From assembly GCF_009674665.1 (NCBI RefSeq), contig NZ_WKJD01000009.1:147601-211600 (forward strand): a DNA stretch of 64,000 nucleotides, read 5' to 3'. A model generated the notes under the pieces. The model saw nothing but the letters and a program-made list of their open reading frames with translations, was not told the DNA's origin and did no database searches. This document shows, in pieces, positions 56,937 to 64,000 of this stretch. Each line of letters begins with the position of its first letter. Position 1 is the stretch's first letter. The translations under genes and the position numbers were made by a program. Origin of the DNA: Agromyces kandeliae. Lineage in GTDB: Bacteria; Actinomycetota; Actinomycetes; Actinomycetales; Microbacteriaceae.

Positions 56937-57353
56937 ATGTTCTCGAGAACGATGACCAACATCGGCGCCGGGGTGGGCCTGGCCGCCGCGCTCACGCTGG
57001 GCAGCGGCATGGCCGCCTACGCCCACGAGTGTTTCAACCCCAATCGATCCGACAAGGGCAATGCGGGCGCGTCCAACTCGCAGGCGTGGTTCACGGTGTA
57101 CTTCGAGGAGCTCACCATGGGCCTGGAGCCGGCGGACGCGGAGTGCGTGACCGACGCGTACGCCTCCACCGGAGCGCCGATGTCGTTCACCATCCACGTG
57201 AAGGGCGTGAACGGCCAGGACGGCGTCATCGCTGCGAACAACCCGCACGAGGAGAAGGCCGCCGACGGCAAGGGGATCGACGAGATCTTCGCCGCGCACG
57301 GCGCCGACCTCGTCTACGCCTTCGACACCTGCGGGGTCCCCCTTCCGCTCTAG
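56937..57353 (+). CDS. Secreted small protein of unknown function
   Basis: 138 aa. Signal peptide ending AYA|HE near residue 29, then HECFNPNRSDKGNAGASNSQ and FTIHVKGVNGQDGVIAANN. Three cysteines in the mature protein. No enzymatic motif is seen. GGAG lies 5 nt before the ATG; a second ATG five codons later is also possible. It stands alone between menC and the amylopullulanase, with a hairpin downstream. Confidence 0.75.
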   Translation: MFSRTMTNIGAGVGLAAALTLGSGMAAYAHECFNPNRSDKGNAGASNSQAWFTVYFEELTMGLEPADAECVTDAYASTGAPMSFTIHVKGVNGQDGVIAANNPHEEKAADGKGIDEIFAAHGADLVYAFDTCGVPLPL

Positions 57354-57381
57354 CGGGTGGTCGAACCGCGATCCACGACGG

Positions 57382-57409
57382 TGCCCGGCGCCGGGGGAGG
57401 CGCCGGGCA
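57382..57409. terminator. Hairpin between convergent genes
   Basis: Perfect 10-bp stem TGCCCGGCGC / GCGCCGGGCA around an 8-nt loop, just after the secreted-protein gene. It could serve both converging transcripts; no T-run. Confidence 0.55.
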
Positions 57410-57504
57410 TCGTGCCGCGCACGCGTCGGTGCCCGGGACGAACGCCCGGGCGTCGACGCGCGCAGTCCGGGCGAGGCGGCGCACACCCGCCTCGCCCGGC
57501 GGCC

Positions 57505-60500
57505 TCAGGCCCTGACCCGCGCGCGCCGCAGGCGCGGTGCCACCACGATGAGGGCTGCGGCGAGCGCCGCGAACCCGAGCAGCGCGGCGAGCGCACCCTG
57601 CGTCGCGGTGAGCCCGAGCGGACCGACCACGGTGAGCTCGGCGACCGCCTCGGCACCGGATGCCACGCCGACCAGTCGCACGTGATGCCCGTCGATCTCG
57701 GTCCCCTCGGGGATCGTGACCTCGAACGCCACCGTGCCGTCGGCGCCGGCCGACTGCGCCTCGAGGAGACGCGGAGTCGACTCGAGCCACACCTGGACGA
57801 GTTCGCCCGAGTCGAAGCCGGAACCCGCCACCGCGAGGGCCGAGCCGACCTGCACCGAGCCGGCGCCGACCCGCACGACCGGGGCGTCGGACGTCGGCGC
57901 GGTGGTGGCCGCCGCCGATCCCTCGGCCGTCCGAGGCGCGGGCACCGCAGCCCCGCCCTTGGCAGGACCAGTGGCCTTCTGGTCGTCGACGAGCACCGCG
58001 GCCGTGCGCGCCGGGATCGTCAGCGTCCCGGTCTTCGCCTTCCACTTCGTCTCCTTGACGACCTCGTCGATGCCGTTCTGCAGCGGCTTCGCGAGCTTGA
58101 AGTCGCGGCCCGCGAGCCCGTCGACCTGCTCGGTGATCGCCTCGCCCGAGGCGTTGAACACCACCAGGGCGCCCTCGAGCTCGGGGTCGACGTCGTCACC
58201 GACGAGGTCGTCGATGAGCATGACGATCAGGCCGTCCGTGGCATCCGCCCCGCTGTTGGGGAACGAGACCTTCTGCTCGATGAGCTCGGCCGAGCCCAGC
58301 TTCAGCAGGTCGACGCTCGAGCGGACGCGCAGCAGGTCGAGGGCGGCCGCCTCCGCTGAGGCGATGTCCTCGGCCGTCGGCTTCAGCGCCGGGTCGTCCA
58401 GCAATTCGGCCATGACCGGCCAGTGGTCCTCGTTGTCGGACTTCATCGGCAGGCCCGACCCGAAGGTCGACTCCTGGCCGGTCCAGTCGATCCGGTTGAA
58501 CCAGTCGCCCGAGTTGTAGCTGTTGCGGTCGAGCGACTTCGAGCGGAGCAGCTCGGTGCCGGCGTGCCAGAACGAGGGGCTCTGCGAGAACGTCACGGTC
58601 GCGAGCGACAGCGTGTTCATGCGGACCCGGTCCGCCATCGGCGTGTCGGCCGGCAGCTTGAGCACGCCGAGGTCGAACAGCGTCTCGTTGTCGTGCGCGT
58701 CGACGTAGTTGATGACCTCCTCCGGGTGATCGGCGTACCCAGCCGGCGAGCCGTTGTAGTCGACCTCGGCGCCCGACTTCACGACCCCATCGGAGCCGGT
58801 GAACTCGAAGTCGCGCAGGTTGCCCGCGAGGCCGACCTTCACCAGGTCGGTCTGCTGGCCGAGGTCGCGGATGCCGTCGCGCACGGGGCGTCCGTTCGAC
58901 TCTCCCGCGAGACCGGTGCCGAAGCCCTGCTCGTACTTCGAGTCGCCGGCGACCGGGCTGCCGCCGTGCACGCCGTCGCGCAGTCGGTCGTTGAAGGTCG
59001 CGATGCCGGTGCCGCCGAGCTGGCCCTGCGAGGCCTGCTCGAATCGGGCGTTGTCCGCGACCTCGCCGAAGTTCCAGCCCTCGCCGTAGAGGAACACCTT
59101 CGACCCGTCGACGCCGTCCTCGGCGAGCGTGAGCTCGTCGAGCGCGTCGCGGATGGCGAGGAGGTTCGCCTTCGAGTGGTGGCCCATGAGGTCGAACCGG
59201 AAGCCGTCGACCTTGTACTCCTTCGCCCAGAGCACGGTCGAGTCGACCATGAGCTTCTCGGCGACGGCGTGCTCGGTCGCGACGTTCTGGCAGCACGTCG
59301 AGGTCTCGACGCCGCCGGTCGCGTTGAGGCGGTGGTAGTAGCCGGGCACGACCTTGTCGAGCACCGACTTCTCCCCCTGGCCCGACTGCGCGGTGTGGTT
59401 GTACACCTCGTCGAGCACGACCTGCAGGCCGGTGGCGTGCAGGGCGCCCACCATCTCGCGGAACTCCGCGACGCGCGCGCCGCCCTCGGGGTCGACCGCG
59501 TAGGAGCCCTCGGGCGCCTGGAAGTGGTACGGGTCGTAGCCCCAGTTGAACCCGTCGAGGTCGCGGATCGCCTCGATGCAGGCCTGCTGGTCCTCCGACG
59601 CCGGGCCGAAGGTCTCGAGGTCGCAGTCGGGGGTCGCCTGCTGGTCGCGGCGCTCCTCGATGGTCGCGATGTCGAACGTCGGCAGCAGGTGCACCGTGTT
59701 GATGCCGGCCGCGGCGAGCTCGCGCAGCTGCGCGGTGCCCGCGCTGTTGCGCGTGAACGCCCGGTAGGTGCCGCGCTCCGCCTCGGGCACGGTCTCATCC
59801 GTGATCGAGAAGTCGCGCACGTGCAGCTCGGTGATGGCGCGGTCGACCTGCCGGTCGACGAGCGGCGCGGGCGTGTCGGCCCACAGCTCGGGGGCGAGTA
59901 CCGGGTCGTCGAGGTCGACCACCACGGTACGCGCCGAGTTCACGGTGAGCGCCGCCGAGTAGGGGTCGGTCACCGAGTTCTCCTCGACCTGCCCGGTCGA
60001 GGGAGCGTAGACCTCGACGAGCCAGCGGTACTCGTCACCGGCGTCGACGCCGTCGGCCACCGACCAGGCGCCGGATGCCGCGTCGAACGTCGCCGGCAGC
60101 ACCTCGGGGTCGCCCGCCGATCCGGCGTCCCAGACCTGGGCCGAGACCGCCTTCGCGGTCGGCGCCCAGACCGAGAGGACGGGCTCGCCGTCGTCGAAGG
60201 AGGCACCGAGCGCAGCGGATGCCACGCCCTCGGCGTACAGGTCGTCGAGCACGCCCGGCAGCTGCACGCCGGTCATCGCGGTGAGGGCGTCGCCGCTGCG
60301 CTGCGCGACCTGCAGCTCGCCGGTGACGAGCTCGGTGATCGCGTCGCGGTCGAGGCCGACGGGGTGGAGCGCGACGTAGCCCGAGAGGTGCGGGAAGGCC
60401 GCCGCGAGCTGCTCGCCGATGCCGCCCGGGTCGAAGTCGAGCTCGACCGACTGGTCGGCGCCGGTCACGGCGCCGTCGGCGTTGCCGATGCCGCCGCCGG

Positions 60501-63500
60501 TCGCGTACTCCAGCGTGTACGCGAGGTCGGCCGCGTTCGCGCCGCCGAGGAGCGACGCGGGCCAGGCGAGCGTCCCGGCGTCGAGCCAGTAGGCGCGCTG
60601 CTGGCCGATGCCGGCGAGCGGCGGGTCGGCGACGACGACCTCGAGCACGTGGGTCTCGAGCGTGTACCGGAAGGTGACGAACTCGTTGTCCTTCGCGACG
60701 ACGAACGAGATGTTGCCGCCGTTGCGGACGCCGTCGACGCCGTAGTTCTCATCCCACGAAAGGCCGTGCGCGACCTTCACCTCGTAGGAGCCGGCGGGCA
60801 GGCCGTCGGTCGAGAACTCGTAGACGCCGTCGGCGTCGCCGTCCTGGGCGAAGGTGACCATGCACTCGGGCTGCCAGTCGCCGGGGCAGCCGAGCTCCGA
60901 CTGCAGGCTGCCGGGCAGCGTCACGATGGGGCCCTCGGCCGTCGACGAGAACACGTTCGTACGCGGGTCCCAGTAGAACGTGACCGGGCCGCCCTCGGTC
61001 GTGTACGTGACGTTCGGTCCGTCCTGCGCGCCGTTCGCGCCGTAGTTCAGCGCCCAGCTGCCGTTGATCGCGACCTTGTACTCGTAGGTGCCCGCCGGGA
61101 TCTCGAACGTGCCGGCGTAGACGCCGTCGGCGCGCTTCGTCAGCTTCGCGGCCTCGCAGCCGGGCTGCCAGTCGCCCGGGCAGCCCATCTCGGAGTTGTG
61201 GTTGCCGGGGATCGTCACGAGGCCGATCTCGGGCTCGGGCTCCTCCTCGACGACGAGGTTCACGGCGTTGCCGACCGAGGCGTAGGTCGAGGCGGCGGCG
61301 CGATTGCCCGCGGCATCCGTCGACACGGCCCGGTATTCGATGAGCGTGCCGTTCGCGAGGCCCGCGGTGTCGTGGAACACGCGCGGCGTGGTGTCCTCGG
61401 CGGTGCCGAGGGGCGTCCACTCCGCGGAGCCGGCGACGCGCCAGGCGAAACTCGTCTCCTGCCAGGTGCTGTCGGCGACGTCGGCCGAGACCGGGGCGAG
61501 CCCGGTGACGCCGGCTCCTGCGACGGGCACGTCCACCGCGATGGCGGATGCCGCGTCGGGGGCGGTCACCTGGCGATCGGCCTTCCACACGACGGCGCCG
61601 AGCGCCGGCACCGTGACGGATGCCACGCCCGCGGCGTCCGCCGCGAGGGCCGTGCCGTCGCCGTACAGCACGTCGAACGCGCCGTCGGCGGTGAGCGTCG
61701 GGACGTCCACGGTCTTCGACTCGTTCGCGTTGTTCACGGCGACCAGGTACTCGACCTTCTCGTCGCGGTCGACGCGGCTGAAGGCGTAGACGCCCGCGCC
61801 GTCGGCGACGAAGCGCTCGACCTGGGCACCCTGCTCGAGCGCCGGGTGCGCCTCGCGCAGCTCGGCCAGTGCAGCGATGTGCGTGTAGAGCGGCGCGCCG
61901 GTGTCGTAGCGGTCGACACTGCCGGCGTTCTCGCCGGTGACGAGCGGCTGGTTCACGTACTCGTCGACCTGGCTGGCGAAGAGCGTCTGGCGGGCGTCCT
62001 TGTCGCCGCCGGTGCCCGCGAAGCCCTGCTCGTCGCCGTAGTAGACGACGGGCTGGCCACGCGTGAGGTACATCAGCTCGTGGGCCAGCTCGTCGCGCTG
62101 GACCGCGGTGTCGCCCGAGTTGGCGAGGAAGTACCCGATGCGGCCCATGTCGTGGTTGCCGAGGAAGGTCGGCAGGGCGGTCGCCGACGAGTCGGGCGTC
62201 GTGTAGTAGTCGTCGCCCGCGAACAGCGACTGCAGGTTCTTCGCCGAGTTGCCGGCGGCGAAGGAGACGGCCTGCGACTGGAAGGTGAAGTCGAGCACGG
62301 AGTTCATGTCGGTCTCGCGCACGTAGGGCGAGAGCTTGACCGGGTCGGCGTCGTAGACCTCGCCGAACATGAAGAAGTCGGGCTTGCCCTGCGCGTGCGC
62401 GTAGTCGAGCACCTCGGTCGACCAGGTCTCCCAGAACTCGAAGTTCACGTGCTTGGCGGTGTCGATGCGGAAGCCGTCGATGCCGAGGTCGACCCAGTCC
62501 TGGTAGACCTCCACGAACCCGTTCACGACGGTCGGGTCCTCGGTCATGAGGTCGTCGAGGCCGACGAAGTCGCCGAAGGTCACCGACTCGCCCGACCAGG
62601 TCGAGTCGCCGCGGTTGTGGTACACGGTCGGGTCGTTGAGCCACGCAGGCACCTTGACGTCGGCCTCCTCGGCCGCGATCGTCGGCGTGTAGGGGAAGCT
62701 CGTCGCCGGGTCGAGCTCGGGGAAGTCGGGACTGCCCGCGATCGCACTCGGGTCGAACACGTCGTCGGCGGCGTCGCGGTAGGGGCTCGTGGCCTTGTCG
62801 ACGTACGAGTACTGCCCCTCCTCGTACGAGATCACGTCGGCCGTGTGGTTCGTGATGATGTCGAAGTAGATCTTGATGCCCTTGGCGTGCGCCTCGGCGA
62901 TCAGCGCCTCGAGCTCGGCGTTCGTGCCGAGGTGGGGGTCGATCTGGGTGAAGTCGGTGATCCAGTAGCCGTGGTACCCGGCGCTCGCGTTGCCGCCCTC
63001 GCCCTGGACCGGCTTGTTCTTGAAGCTCGGCGTGAACCAGATCGCGCTCGTGCCGAGGCCCGCGATGTAGTCGAGGTTGTCGCGGATGCCCTGGATGTCG
63101 CCGCCGTGGTAGAAGCCCTTGTCGGTGGGGTCGAAGCCGTGGTCGAGGCGGTCGCCGGCGATGCCCGCGGTGTCGTTCGACGCGTCGCCGTTGGCGAAGC
63201 GGTCGGTCATGACGAAGTAGAAGTTCTCGGTGCTGCCGGGCTGACGCACGGGGGCCGCGACGAGCGTACCGTCCGCCTGCTCGTCGTAGGCGCCGGCGGT
63301 GCTCAGCAGTTCGAGGCCGACGCGCTTCTGCGCGTCGTCGAAGACCACGCGCACGTCGGTGTCGCCGGCGACGGTCAGCGGGATGTTGTCGCCACCGCCG
63401 TTCAGGCCCCAGCTCGCGTCCCAGGTGTCATTGGCCGCGACCTTGTACTCGTACGCACCCGCGGGCACGGTGAACTCGGCGGCGTAGACCCCGGCCGTGT

Positions 63501-63702
63501 CCGTGGGGAGCAGCTCGGTCGCCGCGCAGTCGGGCTGCCAGTCCTCCGAACACCCCAGCTCGTTCTGGAGCGAGCCGACGAGGGCGAACGTATCGCCCTC
63601 CTCGGCCGCGGCCCCCATGGGTACGACGGCGAGGACGGATGCCGCCACGGCACCCGTCACCCCCAAAGCCAGCAAGCTGCGAGCACGCGCCCGTTGCGTC
63701 AT
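57505..63702 (-). CDS. Giant secreted amylopullulanase: two GH13 domains, three X25 modules, membrane anchor
   Basis: 2065 aa, cell-surface starch and pullulan degradation. Signal peptide (about 1-33, ending AAA|EEG), X25-like module 1 (about 38-131), GH13 alpha-amylase domain with Asp414 (GFRIDTAKH), Glu448 (MFGEVYD) and Asp518 (GNHDMGR), X25 module 2 (about 829-917), X25 module 3 (about 924-1020), then a pullulanase domain with ITELHVRDFSITD, Asp1504 (VDGFRFDLMGHH), Glu1541 (YGEGWNFGE) and Asp1671 (VDAHDNE). The C-terminus ends in a membrane helix (GALAALLGFAALAAALIVVA) and a basic tail, with no LPxTG, so it is membrane-anchored. GGGAG lies 6 nt before the ATG at 63702. A LacI-type operator overlaps its promoter. 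Confidence 0.95.
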   Translation of the reverse strand: MTQRARARSLLALGVTGAVAASVLAVVPMGAAAEEGDTFALVGSLQNELGCSEDWQPDCAATELLPTDTAGVYAAEFTVPAGAYEYKVAANDTWDASWGLNGGGDNIPLTVAGDTDVRVVFDDAQKRVGLELLSTAGAYDEQADGTLVAAPVRQPGSTENFYFVMTDRFANGDASNDTAGIAGDRLDHGFDPTDKGFYHGGDIQGIRDNLDYIAGLGTSAIWFTPSFKNKPVQGEGGNASAGYHGYWITDFTQIDPHLGTNAELEALIAEAHAKGIKIYFDIITNHTADVISYEEGQYSYVDKATSPYRDAADDVFDPSAIAGSPDFPELDPATSFPYTPTIAAEEADVKVPAWLNDPTVYHNRGDSTWSGESVTFGDFVGLDDLMTEDPTVVNGFVEVYQDWVDLGIDGFRIDTAKHVNFEFWETWSTEVLDYAHAQGKPDFFMFGEVYDADPVKLSPYVRETDMNSVLDFTFQSQAVSFAAGNSAKNLQSLFAGDDYYTTPDSSATALPTFLGNHDMGRIGYFLANSGDTAVQRDELAHELMYLTRGQPVVYYGDEQGFAGTGGDKDARQTLFASQVDEYVNQPLVTGENAGSVDRYDTGAPLYTHIAALAELREAHPALEQGAQVERFVADGAGVYAFSRVDRDEKVEYLVAVNNANESKTVDVPTLTADGAFDVLYGDGTALAADAAGVASVTVPALGAVVWKADRQVTAPDAASAIAVDVPVAGAGVTGLAPVSADVADSTWQETSFAWRVAGSAEWTPLGTAEDTTPRVFHDTAGLANGTLIEYRAVSTDAAGNRAAASTYASVGNAVNLVVEEEPEPEIGLVTIPGNHNSEMGCPGDWQPGCEAAKLTKRADGVYAGTFEIPAGTYEYKVAINGSWALNYGANGAQDGPNVTYTTEGGPVTFYWDPRTNVFSSTAEGPIVTLPGSLQSELGCPGDWQPECMVTFAQDGDADGVYEFSTDGLPAGSYEVKVAHGLSWDENYGVDGVRNGGNISFVVAKDNEFVTFRYTLETHVLEVVVADPPLAGIGQQRAYWLDAGTLAWPASLLGGANAADLAYTLEYATGGGIGNADGAVTGADQSVELDFDPGGIGEQLAAAFPHLSGYVALHPVGLDRDAITELVTGELQVAQRSGDALTAMTGVQLPGVLDDLYAEGVASAALGASFDDGEPVLSVWAPTAKAVSAQVWDAGSAGDPEVLPATFDAASGAWSVADGVDAGDEYRWLVEVYAPSTGQVEENSVTDPYSAALTVNSARTVVVDLDDPVLAPELWADTPAPLVDRQVDRAITELHVRDFSITDETVPEAERGTYRAFTRNSAGTAQLRELAAAGINTVHLLPTFDIATIEERRDQQATPDCDLETFGPASEDQQACIEAIRDLDGFNWGYDPYHFQAPEGSYAVDPEGGARVAEFREMVGALHATGLQVVLDEVYNHTAQSGQGEKSVLDKVVPGYYHRLNATGGVETSTCCQNVATEHAVAEKLMVDSTVLWAKEYKVDGFRFDLMGHHSKANLLAIRDALDELTLAEDGVDGSKVFLYGEGWNFGEVADNARFEQASQGQLGGTGIATFNDRLRDGVHGGSPVAGDSKYEQGFGTGLAGESNGRPVRDGIRDLGQQTDLVKVGLAGNLRDFEFTGSDGVVKSGAEVDYNGSPAGYADHPEEVINYVDAHDNETLFDLGVLKLPADTPMADRVRMNTLSLATVTFSQSPSFWHAGTELLRSKSLDRNSYNSGDWFNRIDWTGQESTFGSGLPMKSDNEDHWPVMAELLDDPALKPTAEDIASAEAAALDLLRVRSSVDLLKLGSAELIEQKVSFPNSGADATDGLIVMLIDDLVGDDVDPELEGALVVFNASGEAITEQVDGLAGRDFKLAKPLQNGIDEVVKETKWKAKTGTLTIPARTAAVLVDDQKATGPAKGGAAVPAPRTAEGSAAATTAPTSDAPVVRVGAGSVQVGSALAVAGSGFDSGELVQVWLESTPRLLEAQSAGADGTVAFEVTIPEGTEIDGHHVRLVGVASGAEAVAELTVVGPLGLTATQGALAALLGFAALAAALIVVAPRLRRARVRA

Positions 63703-63939
63703 CCTTGACTCCCGATTCCGGCACGACGACGTGCCAACTGACATTGCCAGCGAACGTAGCAGCGCGCGCGAGGTCAATGCAAGCGTTTGCACTCAATGTT
63801 CACAACCGGCAGCCAGAGGTCCGCAGAACCGCGGCGGAGTAGGCCGTTCGACCCCCTTCGGGTGGCGTAATCGCTTGCACTCCGGTGGGGTTGGTCGATG
63901 CCTCTGGCCGGTCGTCCGCGATTCCTGGTCGTTAAATGC
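63703..63939 (-). promoter_or_regulatory. Amylopullulanase promoter region
   Basis: On the minus strand a possible -35 TTGCAT and -10 TACGTT, 18 bp apart, lie upstream of the gene and near the operator at 63778. A second half-site CGCTTGCA lies near 63871-63878. No other gene is seen up to the rRNA terminator. Confidence 0.5.
63778..63791. promoter_or_regulatory. LacI/MalR-type operator TGCAAGCGTTTGCA
   Basis: Palindromic arms TGCAA/TTGCA around a CG centre, the classic site for maltose/starch-type LacI repressors in actinobacteria. It overlaps the probable -35 of the amylopullulanase. Confidence 0.75.
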
Positions 63940-63970
63940 AGAAGAGCCACCCCGTTGGGGTGGCTCTTCT
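63940..63970 (-). terminator. Rho-independent terminator of rRNA operon
   Basis: Perfect 14-bp stem AGAAGAGCCACCCC / GGGGTGGCTCTTCT with a 3-nt loop, followed on the minus strand by TGCATTTAAC. It lies just downstream of the 5S rRNA 3' end. Confidence 0.9.
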
Positions 63971-63978
63971 GGAATGGA

Positions 63979-64000
63979 TGTCCGGCGGTGTCCTACTCTC
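63979..64000 (-). rRNA. rrf: 5S ribosomal RNA, 3' end only
   Basis: The minus strand begins here with GAGAGTAGGACACCGCCGGA, the conserved 3' end of actinobacterial 5S rRNA. The remainder, and presumably 23S and 16S, lie beyond the window. Confidence 0.88.

Noticed and set aside
58423..63708. Plus-strand open frame of over 1700 codons opposite the amylopullulanase
   Set aside because: It is the antisense shadow of a GC-rich gene. It has no domain pattern, is composed of Arg/Val/Gly/Asp runs, and the minus strand shows complete GH13 motifs.

Overview
The window comes from a high-GC actinobacterium of the Microbacteriaceae type (Agromyces/Microbacterium-like; this is inference). Supporting signs are the very GC-rich coding sequence, the abundant word GGATGCC/GGCATCC, many leaderless -10 promoters of the form TAnnnT followed 6-7 nt later by ATG/GTG, a full menaquinone pathway, an actinobacterial tad pilus operon and an rRNA operon whose 5S 3' end lies at the right edge on the minus strand. 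No phage, insertion sequence or CRISPR array was seen.

Region 1 (1-10.7 kb) is a sugar and sugar-acid region: an ABC sugar importer (binding protein plus a cut-off permease), an RraA-like aldolase, an enolase-superfamily dehydratase, a GntR/FCD regulator and an L-fuconate dehydratase with its full active-site set. A second minus-strand operon holds a CoA-transferase, a binding-protein-like protein without a signal peptide, a MaoC hydratase and a LacI regulator. Repeated palindromic operators mark the promoters. A tRNA-Tyr and a small PH-domain membrane pair follow (10.8-11.9 kb).

Region 2 (12-21.8 kb) is an alpha-galactoside utilisation locus: LacI and ROK regulators, GH36 alpha-galactosidase, binding protein, two permeases and a GH13 alpha-glucosidase. 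The alpha-galactosidase promoter carries a perfect palindrome. Region 3 (21.9-27 kb) is mixed housekeeping (nuclease-like DUF559 protein, YajQ, Nudix hydrolase, hydrolase, methyltransferase). It contains two of the three copies of a dispersed inverted repeat; the third lies at 13.1 kb.

Region 4 (27-35.1 kb) is a complete tad/Flp pilus system: pilin, TadE, TadG-like, RcpC/CpaB, TadZ, TadA, TadB, TadC and a separate prepilin peptidase. Region 5 (37.7-56.8 kb) is the menaquinone locus: polyprenyl diphosphate synthase, menG, menF, menD, menA, menE, menB and menC. It is interrupted between menF and menD by the most interesting system here.

That system (41.6-49.3 kb) looks like a riboflavin catabolic (rca) cluster: flavin reductase, stand-alone riboflavin kinase, ribokinase-type kinase, FMN-dependent monooxygenase of the RcaE/NtaA type, a thiamine/riboflavin-type ABC importer and a PadR regulator. 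The same 18-bp palindrome occurs at both ends of the cluster. The expected path is riboflavin uptake, conversion of some to FMN, reduction to FMNH2, oxidative removal of the ribityl chain to give lumichrome and ribose, and phosphorylation of ribose.

The right end (57.5-63.7 kb) is one giant secreted, membrane-anchored amylopullulanase with two GH13 catalytic domains and three X25 starch-binding-type modules, under a LacI-type operator.
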